Source: DASQEH01 sp963765725 (lineage in GTDB: Bacteria > Actinomycetota > Actinomycetes > Propionibacteriales > Nocardioidaceae). From it: a stretch of 64,000 nucleotides of DNA. The first letter of the stretch is position 1. Each line of letters opens with the position of its first letter. The stretch is taken from the NCBI GenBank assembly GCA_963765725.1, contig CAVXXI010000001.1:558001-622000 (forward strand), given 5' to 3'. The notes under the pieces were generated by a model, which saw nothing but the letters and a program-made list of their open reading frames with translations, searched no databases and had not been told where the DNA came from. The position numbers were made by a program, and so were the translations under genes. Below are positions 39,479-48,670 of the stretch, one piece after another.

Positions 39479-41005
39479 ATGCGGGTGAAGGCCATGCAGC
39501 CACCGGGACACGAGCGCACGTACGAGGTGCGTACGTACGGCTGCCAGATGAACGTCCACGACTCCGAGCGGATCGCGGGCCTGCTGGACGCCGCCGGCTA
39601 CGCGCGGGCACACGACGGCCAGGACGCCGACGTGGTCGTGTTCAACACCTGTGCCGTCCGCGAGAACGCCGACAACAAGCTGTACGGGAACCTTGGCCAT
39701 CTCGCCCCGGTCAAGGCCACCCGGCCGGGCATGCAGATCGCGGTCGGCGGGTGCCTCGCCCAGAAGGACCGGTCGGAGATCACGCGGCGCGCGCCGTGGG
39801 TCGACGTCGTCTTCGGTACGCACAACGTCGGCAGCCTTCCCGTCCTGCTCGAGCGGGCCAGGATCGCCTCGGAGGCGCAGATCGAGATCCTCGACTCGCT
39901 CGAGGTCTTCCCCTCCACGCTGCCGGCGCGTCGAGAGTCCGCGTACGCGGCGTGGGTGGCTATCAGCGTCGGGTGCAACAACACCTGCACCTTCTGCATC
40001 GTGCCGTCGCTACGCGGCACCGAGCGGGACCGCCGACCGGGGGATGTGCTTGCCGAGATCGAGGCGCTCGTCGCCGACGGGGTGGTGGAGGTGACCCTGC
40101 TCGGCCAGAACGTGAACTCGTACGGTGTCGAGTTCGGTGACCGGCTCGCGTTCGGGAAGCTGCTGCGCGCCTGCGGCGAGATCCAGGGACTGGAACGGGT
40201 CCGGTTCACCTCTCCGCACCCCCGTGACTTCACCGACGACGTCATCGCGGCGATGGCGCAGACCCCGAACGTCATGCCGCAGCTGCATATGCCTCTGCAG
40301 TCGGGGTCGGACGCGATGCTGAAGGCGATGAAGCGCTCTTACCGCCGCAACCGGTACCTGGGCATCCTCCAGCGCGTCCGCGCCGCGATGCCCGAGGCAG
40401 CGATCACGACCGACATCATCGTGGGCTTCCCCGGTGAGACCGAGGCGGACTTCGAGGAAACGCTCTCGCTGGTCGAGGAGGCCAGGTTCAGTGGCGCCTA
40501 CACGTTCTTGTACTCCAAGCGCCCGGGTACGCCGGCCGCGGACATGCCGGGGCAGCTGCCCCGAGCGGTGGTTCAGGAGCGCTACGAGAGGCTCGTCGCA
40601 CTCGTGGACGCGATCGCCTGGCGGGAGAACCAAGCCTTCGAGGGCCGACAGGTCGAGGTTCTCGTCGCGCACGGCGAGGGCCGCAAGGACGCCGCGACGT
40701 CGCGCCTGTCCGGTCGGGCCCGCGACAACCGGCTCGTGCACTTCACCCCCGGGCCACTCGAGGCCCTCGGGGGCGTGCCGGTGCGGCCCGGCGACGTCGT
40801 GACGGCCCAGGTCACGTACGCCGCGCCGCATCACCTGGTCTCCGACCTGCCGGTGACGTCGGTACGCCGTACCCGCGCCGGCGACGCCTGGCAGCCGACG
40901 GACGCACCCGCCGGCGCGGTCCTGCTCGGCATCCCCACGCGCGGTGTCCCGGAGCCGGTACCGCCGCCGGCCGGCGCGTGTGCCGTCACCACCGCACCGT
41001 GTTGA
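39479..41005 (+). CDS. miaB: tRNA-2-methylthio-N6-dimethylallyladenosine synthase
   Basis: Radical-SAM enzyme that methylthiolates isopentenylated A37 of tRNAs. Features: YGCQMNVHDSERI, NTCAVRENADNK, GCLAQKD (N-terminal cluster cysteines), CNNTCTFCIVPSLRGTE (CxxxCxxC), PLQSGSDAML and a C-terminal TRAM domain. About 508 aa; ATG 39479 is chosen with an A-T box CATGAT seven bases before it, but ATGs at 39467 and 39470 are possible. miaA, giving the precursor modification, lies at 45.0 kb. The last 60 residues are Pro/Ala-rich. Confidence 0.95.
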   Translation: MRVKAMQPPGHERTYEVRTYGCQMNVHDSERIAGLLDAAGYARAHDGQDADVVVFNTCAVRENADNKLYGNLGHLAPVKATRPGMQIAVGGCLAQKDRSEITRRAPWVDVVFGTHNVGSLPVLLERARIASEAQIEILDSLEVFPSTLPARRESAYAAWVAISVGCNNTCTFCIVPSLRGTERDRRPGDVLAEIEALVADGVVEVTLLGQNVNSYGVEFGDRLAFGKLLRACGEIQGLERVRFTSPHPRDFTDDVIAAMAQTPNVMPQLHMPLQSGSDAMLKAMKRSYRRNRYLGILQRVRAAMPEAAITTDIIVGFPGETEADFEETLSLVEEARFSGAYTFLYSKRPGTPAADMPGQLPRAVVQERYERLVALVDAIAWRENQAFEGRQVEVLVAHGEGRKDAATSRLSGRARDNRLVHFTPGPLEALGGVPVRPGDVVTAQVTYAAPHHLVSDLPVTSVRRTRAGDAWQPTDAPAGAVLLGIPTRGVPEPVPPPAGACAVTTAPC

Positions 41006-42378
41006 CCACGGGCGACCCGCTCGCCGCGACGAGCGGCACGCCCGTCTGGCTCGACAGCCCGGACCGCCCAAGCCCCCGGGTCGCCCTCGACGGAGACTTC
41101 CGGTCCGACCTGGTCGTCGTGGGTGGCGGCTACACCGGGCTGTGGACGGCGCTGCTCGCGAAGGAGGCGGATCCCTCCCTCACCGTGATCCTGCTCGAGG
41201 CCGAGACCATCGCGTGGGCGGCGAGCGGTCGCAACGGCGGCTTCTGTGAGGCCAGCCTGACCCACGGCCCGGCGAACGGGCTGAGCCGCTTCCCCGACGA
41301 GTTCGAGGAGCTGGAGCGGCTCGGCCGCCGTAACCTGCACGAGCTGCAGGACGCGGTTGACCGCTACGGGATCGACTGCGAGCTCGAGCCGAGCGGTCAG
41401 CTCAACGTCGCGACGGAGCCCTACCAGGTCGACGATCTGCGCGCCGAGGCGCAGCGTGGGGGCGGGCGCTTCCTCGACCGCGACGAAGTACGGGCAGAGG
41501 TCGCATCGCCGACGTACCTCGCCGGGCTGTGGAGTCCCGACACGGTGATGATCCACCCGGCCAAGCTGGCGTGGGGTCTGGCGGACGCGGCCGAGTCGCT
41601 CGGCGTACAGGTGCACGAGCACAGCCGGGTGACCGGCCTGCGTCGCCGAGGCGACGTCATCGAGGTGTCGACGCGGGCGGGCAGCGTCTGCGCCCGAAGA
41701 GTCGCGCTCGGCACCAACGCGTTCCCCTCCCTCGTGCGCCGGGTCAGGCCGTTCGTCGTTCCCGTGTACGACTATGCGCTCGCCACCGAGCCGCTGACAT
41801 CCGAGCAGCTCGCGTCGATCGGCTGGCGCAACCGGCAGGGCATCGGCGACAGCGCCAACCAGTTCCACTACTACCGGCTGACCGCCGACAACCGCGTCGT
41901 GTTCGGTGGCTACGACGCGATCTACCACTTCAGGCGCGGGCTCAGGCCGTCGCTCGACCAGCGCCGGGCGACCTTCGAGCTGTTGTCGGCGCACTTCTTC
42001 GAGACGTTCCCTCAGCTCGACGGTCTGCGCTTCACCCACGCCTGGGGCGGGGCGATCGACCTCTGCAGCCGGTTCTGCGCGTTCTCCGGCACGTCGCACC
42101 GCGGCCGGGTCGCCTACACCGCCGGGTACACCGGCCTCGGCGTTGGTGCCAGCCGGTTCGGCGCGGCCGTCATGCTCGACCTGCTGGCCGGTGCGGAGAC
42201 GGAGCGCACCCGGACCGCCTTGGTCGAGACCATGCCGATCCCGTTCCCGCCCGAACCGTTCACCTGGCTGGGCGTCACCGCCACCCGCGCCGCGCTCAAG
42301 GCCGCCGACCGCAACCAGGGCCGGCGCAACCTCTGGCTGCGAACGCTCGACCGGCTCGGGCTGGGCTTCGACTCCTAG
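40999..42378 (+). CDS. FAD-dependent oxidoreductase (DAO family)
   Basis: 459 aa from GTG 40999, overlapping the miaB stop by seven bases. The FAD-binding VVVGGGYTGLWTALL lies near residue 40, with an acidic residue ending strand 2 (ILLEAE). AASGRNGGF and the C-terminal GYTGLGVGASRFGAA are typical of the glycine oxidase/gamma-glutamylputrescine oxidase branch. It probably oxidises an amine or N-methyl amino acid. No signal peptide. Inserted in the miaB-miaA interval. Confidence 0.87.
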   Translation: MLTTGDPLAATSGTPVWLDSPDRPSPRVALDGDFRSDLVVVGGGYTGLWTALLAKEADPSLTVILLEAETIAWAASGRNGGFCEASLTHGPANGLSRFPDEFEELERLGRRNLHELQDAVDRYGIDCELEPSGQLNVATEPYQVDDLRAEAQRGGGRFLDRDEVRAEVASPTYLAGLWSPDTVMIHPAKLAWGLADAAESLGVQVHEHSRVTGLRRRGDVIEVSTRAGSVCARRVALGTNAFPSLVRRVRPFVVPVYDYALATEPLTSEQLASIGWRNRQGIGDSANQFHYYRLTADNRVVFGGYDAIYHFRRGLRPSLDQRRATFELLSAHFFETFPQLDGLRFTHAWGGAIDLCSRFCAFSGTSHRGRVAYTAGYTGLGVGASRFGAAVMLDLLAGAETERTRTALVETMPIPFPPEPFTWLGVTATRAALKAADRNQGRRNLWLRTLDRLGLGFDS

Positions 42379-42438
42379 CAGCCGCCTCGCAGCCGTCGGC
42401 GGCCCCCACAGAGCACCCGCGCTGCGGACCCCGACGGC

Positions 42439-42894
42439 TCAGAACCCGAACGTGACGACGGCGCGAAGCTCGTCGGCTTGCAGGGCGTCGAGCACCCGTC
42501 GCTCGTGGGGTACGACGTTGTCCGGCAGGGCGTGCAGGTCGAACCACTGCAGGTCGACCGCCTTGTCCGTCTCAGCCATCCGAGGCTCGCCCAGCCAGTG
42601 CGTGCACTCGAAGAAGAAGTCGACCCGCTCGTCGACCGGCCGGTCGTTCCCGTGCGTGCGGTGCATCGCACAGAGCGGACGCAGGTCGTCGGGCTCGATC
42701 GTGACGCCGACCTCTTCCCGGGCCTCCCGGGCGGCCGCCTGGTACACCGACTCGCCCTGCTCGACGTGCCCCGCGGCGGCGGCTGCCCAGTAGCCGTCCA
42801 TGTACCCGGTGCCGTCGCGCAGCTGGAGGAGCACCTGGTCTCCTCGCCGCATGAACACGTATGCGGCGGGGACAACCCGGAATCGTTGCGTCAC
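42439..42894 (-). CDS. Nudix hydrolase
   Basis: 151 aa, GTG start at 42894. The Nudix box is complete: GHVEQGESVYQAAAREAREE followed by VGV (Gx5Ex7REUxEExGU). It hydrolyses a nucleoside diphosphate linked to another group; the exact substrate (for example oxidised dNTP) is not visible. Single gene on the minus strand. Confidence 0.92.
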   Translation of the reverse strand: MTQRFRVVPAAYVFMRRGDQVLLQLRDGTGYMDGYWAAAAAGHVEQGESVYQAAAREAREEVGVTIEPDDLRPLCAMHRTHGNDRPVDERVDFFFECTHWLGEPRMAETDKAVDLQWFDLHALPDNVVPHERRVLDALQADELRAVVTFGF

Positions 42895-42975
42895 ACTGCG
42901 AAGCCTAAGCCGCCGCTCTTCCGGGAGCGAAACCCTCGACCTGGCGGCAGCCGGCAGCGGTCGGGCCCGCGCTTG

Positions 42976-43293
42976 CTACGACAGCGGCGGCGGAGTCGGC
43001 TCGGCGTCGTCGGGACCCGGTGCGGGAGACGACGTCCCGAACGCGTCTGCTTGCGGCGCAGGCGGGGGCGCCGGCTTCGCTGCGTTCTTGGTTTCCAGCT
43101 TCTCCAACCCCTGCTTCGCCTTGACCTTGCCGGTAGCGATCTTGTCGGTGTACTTGCCCTTCGTCCGCTTGTCGACGTAGTCCCCGGCCTTGTCGAGCCC
43201 TTCGGTGATCTTGTCGCTGTTCTTCGCCGCGGTGTCGACCGCCTTGTCCAGCAGGTCGCCGGCCTGCACCTTGACCTTGTCGAGAAAACCCAT
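42976..43293 (-). CDS. MT0933-type antitoxin family protein
   Basis: 105 aa, start behind GGAGG. N-terminal 65 residues are the short amphipathic repeat seen in mycobacterial MT0933-like antitoxins: MGFLDKVKVQAGDLLDKAVD, ITEGLDKAGDYVDKRTKGKY. The rest is a Pro/Ala-rich tail. Its neighbours are a Nudix hydrolase and a peptidase; no toxin-like gene lies beside it, so the antitoxin label is family-based only. Confidence 0.8.
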   Translation of the reverse strand: MGFLDKVKVQAGDLLDKAVDTAAKNSDKITEGLDKAGDYVDKRTKGKYTDKIATGKVKAKQGLEKLETKNAAKPAPPPAPQADAFGTSSPAPGPDDAEPTPPPLS

Positions 43294-43412
43294 CTGTGCC
43301 TCCGTCGTGTCGAGCAGTTGTCGCCATTGTGTCCCAGCCGGCCGACAACCGGTTCCACCGGTGCCGGTTAGGGTTGAGTCCCATCACGCCGCTCGGAGGA
43401 GATCACCGTCCG

Positions 43413-44963
43413 ATGGCACCGCGAAGCCTCGTCGGCACCGCCCTCGTCGCGGCTGCGCTGACCGTCGTGGCGGGCTGCACCGCAGGTGCGTCCGGTGTGC
43501 AACGGGCGGGTGCGACGGCATCGGCACCGCCGGCCGCCATCCCCTCCACCTCGGCGCCTGCACCGGCACCGCTCTCGCCGCTGCCGCCGTCCGCCGACGT
43601 GAGGACCGGGCGGCGGTGGCCGATCGAGCCGACCCCGGCCCGGCTTCGGTCGGCCCGTTCGAGGCCGGTCGAGGATCCGTACTATCCCGGCACCAGCAAC
43701 CCGGAGTTCGACGCCCTGCACTACCTGCTCCGGCTCGACTGGAACGGGACGCGGTTGAAGGGACGTACCACCGTACTGTTCCGAGCCGCGGCCACCACCC
43801 GGCAGGTCCGGCTCGACCTGTCCCAGGCGCTGAGGGCCGGCAGCGTCCGCCTCGACGGCCGCAGCATCGCGTACAGACAGTCCGGCGACGCGATCGTGAT
43901 GAGGACGGGACGTCTGCGCGAGAACACCCAGCATGTCGTGACCATCGCCTATGCAGGTGTACCGCACTCGACTCCGGCGCCCAGCCGGCGAAGCGACCTG
44001 GCGGAGGGTCTCGGCTGGAACGTCGACCGGCATGGCTCGGTCTACACCTTCCAGGAGCCGTACGGTGCCTTCACGTGGTACCCGGTCAACGACGAGCCGT
44101 CCGACAAGGCGCTGTACGACGCCGTGATCTCGACGCACGGCCGCGACGTGGCCGTCTTCAACGGCGACCTCGTCTCGAGGTCGCGCCAGGGCGGCACCAC
44201 GGTCAGCCGGTGGCACCTGGACGCTCCGGCCGCCGCGTACCTGACGACGCTCGCGATCGGGCCGTACTCGCGATCGGTCGTCACCACCGGCAGCGGCATG
44301 GACATCGCGTACTGGGTGCTCCCGCGCGACCGGTCGGCCCTGCGGATCCTGGAGACCGAGGGAAGCAACGCCTTCGACTGGCTCGTCGCGCATGCCGGCC
44401 CCTACCCGTTCGACTCCCTGGGCGTCGTGGTGGTCGACGGCGACAGCGCCATGGAGACGCAGACGATGATCACCTTCGGCCGGACCGAGCTGAGCCGGCC
44501 CGACTCGGTCCTCGAGCACGAGATGGCGCACCAGTGGTTCGGCGACAGCCTGACGCCGAGGACTTGGCCGGACCTGTGGCTCAACGAGGGGTGGGCCATG
44601 TACATGGAGCAGTGGTTCGAGAGCAGCACCCACCGGCAGCCGTACGCCGGGGGAGTCTCGCACTGGCGGCGCCTCGACCAGCAGTCCCGCGACCGGTCGG
44701 GCCCGCCGGCCTCCTACGACCCTCAGACGTTCGGTGACCTCAACGTGTACCTCGGCCCGGCGATGATGCTCGACGCCATCCGCATCAGGATCGGTGACGC
44801 TGCCTTCCACCGGCTGGTGAAGGCCTGGGCGAGACAGCACGCGTACTCGACAGTGAGCCGCACCAGGTTCACGAGGTGGCTGCACGCGGAGACCGGCCAG
44901 CAGTTCGGCCCGCTGCTGCACGCCTGGCTGGACTCGGCTCGGACACCCCGCCTGCCTCGATGA
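43413..44963 (+). CDS. M1-family metallopeptidase lipoprotein
   Basis: 516 aa from ATG 43413 (GGAGGAG upstream); longer in-frame reading from 43296 lacks support. Lipoprotein signal peptide with lipobox VAGC near residue 23, then a Pro/Ala/Ser linker. Gluzincin motif HEMAHQWFGD with the third ligand in NEGWAMYME, and the exopeptidase-type GAMEN-like AMETQT. Shorter than full aminopeptidase N, lacking the large C-terminal domain. Likely trims peptides outside the membrane. Confidence 0.9.
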   Translation: MAPRSLVGTALVAAALTVVAGCTAGASGVQRAGATASAPPAAIPSTSAPAPAPLSPLPPSADVRTGRRWPIEPTPARLRSARSRPVEDPYYPGTSNPEFDALHYLLRLDWNGTRLKGRTTVLFRAAATTRQVRLDLSQALRAGSVRLDGRSIAYRQSGDAIVMRTGRLRENTQHVVTIAYAGVPHSTPAPSRRSDLAEGLGWNVDRHGSVYTFQEPYGAFTWYPVNDEPSDKALYDAVISTHGRDVAVFNGDLVSRSRQGGTTVSRWHLDAPAAAYLTTLAIGPYSRSVVTTGSGMDIAYWVLPRDRSALRILETEGSNAFDWLVAHAGPYPFDSLGVVVVDGDSAMETQTMITFGRTELSRPDSVLEHEMAHQWFGDSLTPRTWPDLWLNEGWAMYMEQWFESSTHRQPYAGGVSHWRRLDQQSRDRSGPPASYDPQTFGDLNVYLGPAMMLDAIRIRIGDAAFHRLVKAWARQHAYSTVSRTRFTRWLHAETGQQFGPLLHAWLDSARTPRLPR

Positions 44964-44967
44964 GCGC

Positions 44968-45888
44968 ATGACGCCCGGACCGCCCCCCGTGGTCGCGCTC
45001 GTCGGCCCGACCGCCGCCGGCAAGAGCGACCTCGCCGTCGACGTCGCGCTGTCCTTCGGTGCCGAGGTGGTCAGCGCCGACTCGATGCAGATCTACCGCG
45101 GCATGGACATCGGCACGGCGAAGCTGCCCGTCGCCAGTCGGCGCGGCGTGGCCCATCACCTGCTGGACCTTCTCGACGTCGGCGAGCCGGTGACGGTGGC
45201 CGAGTTCCAGGGGTGGGCACGAGAGGCGGTGTCGGACTGTCGGCAGCGTGGCGTCGTGCCGGTCGTCGTCGGCGGCTCGGCGCTCTACCTGCGTGCCGTG
45301 CTCGACGAGTTCCACTTCCCCGGCACCGACGCCGACGTGCGGGCCCGACTCGAGGCGGAGCTGGAGGTGTCCGGGGCCGCCGACCTGCACCGCCGCTTGC
45401 TGGCGCTGGACCCGGTGGCCGGCTCGGCGATCCTGCCGGGCAACGGCCGGCGGATCGTCCGTGCCCTGGAGGTGATGGAGCTGACGGGCGAGCCGTTCCG
45501 CGCCAGCCTGCCCGCGTACGTCTATGCGTTCTCGCCTGTCGTCCAGATCGGGCTCGACGTGCCCAGGGACGTACTCGACGTCCGGATCGAGCAGCGGGTC
45601 GCACGGATGTGGTCAGCCGGCTTCGTCGACGAGGTCCGCCGGCTCGAGCGCGATGGCCTCAGGGAGGGGCGCACCGCCAGCCGGGCGCTCGGGTACCGGC
45701 AGGTGCTCGGCTTCCTGGCGGGCGAGACCGACGAGCAGACCGCGCGGTCGCAGACGGTACGGCTTACGCGCCGGTTCGCGCGGCGCCAGCTCACCTGGTT
45801 CAGGCGCGACCCCCGGATCCACTGGCTGCCTTACGATGACCCGGCACTGCTCGAGCACGCCGTCGACGCCGTACGCTCGGTCGGGTGA
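44968..45888 (+). CDS. miaA: tRNA dimethylallyltransferase
   Basis: Adds the dimethylallyl group to A37 of tRNAs, making the substrate of MiaB. 306 aa: P-loop GPTAAGKSD, DSMQIYRGMDIGTAK, and the GGSALYLRAVL segment. Overlaps dapF by four bases (GTGA). The miaB-miaA-dapF-hflX order is conserved in actinobacteria. Confidence 0.96.
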   Translation: MTPGPPPVVALVGPTAAGKSDLAVDVALSFGAEVVSADSMQIYRGMDIGTAKLPVASRRGVAHHLLDLLDVGEPVTVAEFQGWAREAVSDCRQRGVVPVVVGGSALYLRAVLDEFHFPGTDADVRARLEAELEVSGAADLHRRLLALDPVAGSAILPGNGRRIVRALEVMELTGEPFRASLPAYVYAFSPVVQIGLDVPRDVLDVRIEQRVARMWSAGFVDEVRRLERDGLREGRTASRALGYRQVLGFLAGETDEQTARSQTVRLTRRFARRQLTWFRRDPRIHWLPYDDPALLEHAVDAVRSVG

Positions 45889-46685
45889 GCTTCGCCTTCC
45901 TCAAGGGTCACGGCACACGCAACGACTTCATCGTGCTGCCCGACCTCGACGGCTCCGTCCACGGCGAGCTCAGCTCGTCGGTAGTCGTGGCTCTGTGCGA
46001 CCGACGCGCCGGGCTGGGAGCCGACGGGGTGCTGCGGGTGCTCGCCTCGACCGGCAGCGCCCCCTGGTTCATGGACTACCGCAACGCCGACGGCTCGCTG
46101 TCGGAGATGTGCGGGAACGGTGTGCGCGTGTTCGCGCGCTACCTCGAGGCGTCCGGCCTCGTCGACCGGTCGCAGCCGCTGCGCGTCGACACGCGGGGCG
46201 GCGTCAAGCAGGTGACCTTCTGCGACGACGGCGAGATCAGCGTCGAGATGGGCACCCCGATGGCCCTGCAGGAGACCTTCGTGTCGTCCGCGGGCGTCGA
46301 GTACCCGGCCAGGGCAGTCGACGTCGGCAACCCGCACGCCGTCGTCCGGGTCGCGTCGTTGGAGGACCTGGGCGGGCTCTCCGAGCCGCCGCTGTACAGC
46401 ACCGAGCACTTCCCCCACGGGGTCAACGTGGAGTTCCTCGAGGTGCGCGGCGACGACCGGCTCGCGATGCGCGTTTACGAGCGCGGAGTCGGAGAGACCG
46501 CCTCGTGCGGCACGGGGGCCGTCGCCGCAGCCGTGGCTCTACGCACCCAGGTGGGCTACCGGGGCGCAGCCTCGTACGCGGTCGAAGTGCCAGGAGGGCG
46601 GCTGACGGTGACGATCGACGGCGAGGGGTGTGCGCACCTCAAAGGCCCGGCGGTTCTGGTCGCCGACGGCACCTGGACGGGCTGA
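45885..46685 (+). CDS. dapF: diaminopimelate epimerase
   Basis: Converts LL- to meso-diaminopimelate for peptidoglycan and lysine. 266 aa from GTG 45885. Two catalytic cysteines: MCGNGVRVFARY near residue 72 and SCGTGAVAAA near 207. NPHAVV and the ERGVGETASCGTG motif are intact. Confidence 0.96.
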   Translation: MSFAFLKGHGTRNDFIVLPDLDGSVHGELSSSVVVALCDRRAGLGADGVLRVLASTGSAPWFMDYRNADGSLSEMCGNGVRVFARYLEASGLVDRSQPLRVDTRGGVKQVTFCDDGEISVEMGTPMALQETFVSSAGVEYPARAVDVGNPHAVVRVASLEDLGGLSEPPLYSTEHFPHGVNVEFLEVRGDDRLAMRVYERGVGETASCGTGAVAAAVALRTQVGYRGAASYAVEVPGGRLTVTIDGEGCAHLKGPAVLVADGTWTG

Positions 46686-46812
46686 GGCGGGCCTCCCCAC
46701 AGGGCCGACTGCACGGCAGCGGCGAGGCGCGCAGAAGGACGCCGGGCGGCTGACGGGGCCTTCGGCAATTGGGTCGAGCCCACGGGTGTCCCCGACGTAC
46801 AGTTGTCGCACG

Positions 46813-48348
46813 ATGACAGTGGACACCTCCGGATACGCCGAAGACCTCCCCGAGAGCGGGACGCTCGACTCGTCGAAGATCGAGCTCGGCGCGGACTACT
46901 TCGACCAGGCTGTCGGCCCTGATGACGACCCCGTGACGGACTGGGGCGCCGACGGTGAGGACCGTTTCGGGGTCGGCGGCTACGAGCTCGAGGAGCGGCA
47001 CGCCCTTCGTCGCGTGAGCGGGCTGTCGACCGAGCTCGACGACGTCAGCGAGGTCGAGTACCGCAGGCTGCGACTGGAGCGTGTCGTGCTGGTCGGGGTC
47101 TGGGGCGAGGGATCGGTCGACGACGCCGACAACTCGATGTCCGAGCTCAAGCTCCTCGCCGAGACGGCCGGCTCCGTCGTCCTGGAGGCACTGTCCCAAC
47201 GACGTCAGAAGCCGGATCCGGCGACGTACATCGGTCCCGGCAAGGTCGACGACCTCCGGATGGTCGTGGCCGACACGGGCGCTGACACCGTCATCTGCGA
47301 CGGCGAGCTGAGCCCGTCGCAGCTGCGCAACCTGGAGGACCGCGTCAAGGTCAAGGTGGTCGACCGGACCGCACTGATCCTCGACATCTTCGCCCAGCAC
47401 GCCCGCTCGAAGGAGGGCAAGGCGCAGGTCGAGCTCGCCCAGCTGGAGTACGGCAAGCAGCGGCTGCGTGGGTGGGGCGGCAACCTGTCCCGGCAGGCCG
47501 GTGGCCGCGTCGGCGTCCAGGGCGGCGGTATCGGCGGCCGTGGACCAGGCGAGACCAAGCTCGAGACCGACCGCCGGCGCATCACGACCCGGATGTCGAA
47601 GCTGCGGCGCGACCTCGAGCACATGCAGACGGCGCGGGTGACCAAGAAGGCCGAGCGCGTGCGCAGGGAGATCCCTGCGGTCGCCATCACCGGCTACACC
47701 AACGCCGGCAAGTCGTCCCTGCTCAACCGGATCACCGGCGCGGGTGTGCTCGTGGAGGACGCCCTGTTCGCCACCCTCGACCCGACGACGCGCCGGACGA
47801 CGACCGACGACGGCAGGGTGTACACGCTGTCGGACACCGTCGGCTTTGTGCGGCATCTCCCGCATCAGCTCGTCGAGGCGTTCCGTTCGACGCTCGAAGA
47901 GGTCGCACAGGCGGATCTCATCGTGCACGTGGTCGACGGTTCACACGCCGACCCCGAGGGGCAGATCGCCGCCGTGCGCGAGGTGTTCGCCGAGATCGGC
48001 GCCGATCGGGTGGCCGAGCTGATCGTGATCAACAAGGCCGACGTGGCCGACCCGCTGGTGACCGCTCGCCTGCTGAGCAGGGAGCCTCACTCCGTGGTGG
48101 TGTCCGCCCGCACCGGCGCCGGGATCGACGACCTGCTCACGGCGATCGAGGCGGAGCTGCCGCGGCCGTCCGTCGACGTCGACGCGTTGGTCCCGTACTC
48201 ACGCGGTGACCTCATCAACAAGGTCCACGAGAACGGCGAGGTCGTGTCGATCGAGCACCTGGCCGACGGGTCCCATCTCAAGGCCCGGGTAAACCCCGGA
48301 CTGGCGGGGGAGCTGGCGCAGTACGCTTCGGTATCCACGCGGACCTGA
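46813..48348 (+). CDS. hflX: ribosome-associated GTPase HflX
   Basis: 511 aa from ATG 46813. HflX N-terminal domain with SELKLLAETAGSVVLEAL and YIGPGKVDDLR, the glycine-rich GGIGGRGPGETKLETDRR, and G-domain motifs GYTNAGKSSL (G1), DTVGFVRHLPHQLVEAFRST (G3) and NKAD (G4). HflX splits stalled or hibernating ribosomes. The first 70 residues are acidic and variable. A TACAGT box nine bases upstream suggests a near-leaderless mRNA. Confidence 0.95.
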   Translation: MTVDTSGYAEDLPESGTLDSSKIELGADYFDQAVGPDDDPVTDWGADGEDRFGVGGYELEERHALRRVSGLSTELDDVSEVEYRRLRLERVVLVGVWGEGSVDDADNSMSELKLLAETAGSVVLEALSQRRQKPDPATYIGPGKVDDLRMVVADTGADTVICDGELSPSQLRNLEDRVKVKVVDRTALILDIFAQHARSKEGKAQVELAQLEYGKQRLRGWGGNLSRQAGGRVGVQGGGIGGRGPGETKLETDRRRITTRMSKLRRDLEHMQTARVTKKAERVRREIPAVAITGYTNAGKSSLLNRITGAGVLVEDALFATLDPTTRRTTTDDGRVYTLSDTVGFVRHLPHQLVEAFRSTLEEVAQADLIVHVVDGSHADPEGQIAAVREVFAEIGADRVAELIVINKADVADPLVTARLLSREPHSVVVSARTGAGIDDLLTAIEAELPRPSVDVDALVPYSRGDLINKVHENGEVVSIEHLADGSHLKARVNPGLAGELAQYASVSTRT

Positions 48349-48366
48349 CAGAAGGGGCACAGGCTT

Positions 48367-48606
48367 GTGGGCGACCCCATCGACGACGGTCTGGAGCGCG
48401 AGCCGGTACTGCATTTCCACCACATAGAGGCCCTGCCCGAGGACGCGGTGCGGATGGGCCTGGACCGCAACACTCAGGAAGGCGCCATGATCGGGATGGC
48501 GGGCTCCCTCAGCGCTGCCAAGGCGTCGCACCGCATCGTGGCGTGGCTGATCCTCCTGAGCCTCACGGTGCCGTTGCTGATGACCCTGGCCCGGGGTCTG
48601 CTCTGA
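48367..48606 (+). CDS. small single-pass membrane protein
   Basis: 79 aa, GTG start 18 bases after hflX with GAAGGGG upstream. Residues 1-52 are hydrophilic (HFHHIEALPEDAVRMGLDRN); one membrane helix VAWLILLSLTVPLLMTLARG near the C-terminus. No recognised family; probably co-transcribed with hflX. Confidence 0.65.
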   Translation: MGDPIDDGLEREPVLHFHHIEALPEDAVRMGLDRNTQEGAMIGMAGSLSAAKASHRIVAWLILLSLTVPLLMTLARGLL

Positions 48607-48658
48607 CCGTCCGCCCCTCGCCTGTGTACAACGGCGCCTCGGTGTCGTCGCCGACCGA

Positions 48659-48670
48659 TACCCTCGCGGA
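48659..48670 (+). promoter_or_regulatory. -10 box of a leaderless helicase promoter
   Basis: TACCCT (48659-48664), six bases, GTG at 48671, no ribosome binding site. Confidence 0.5.
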
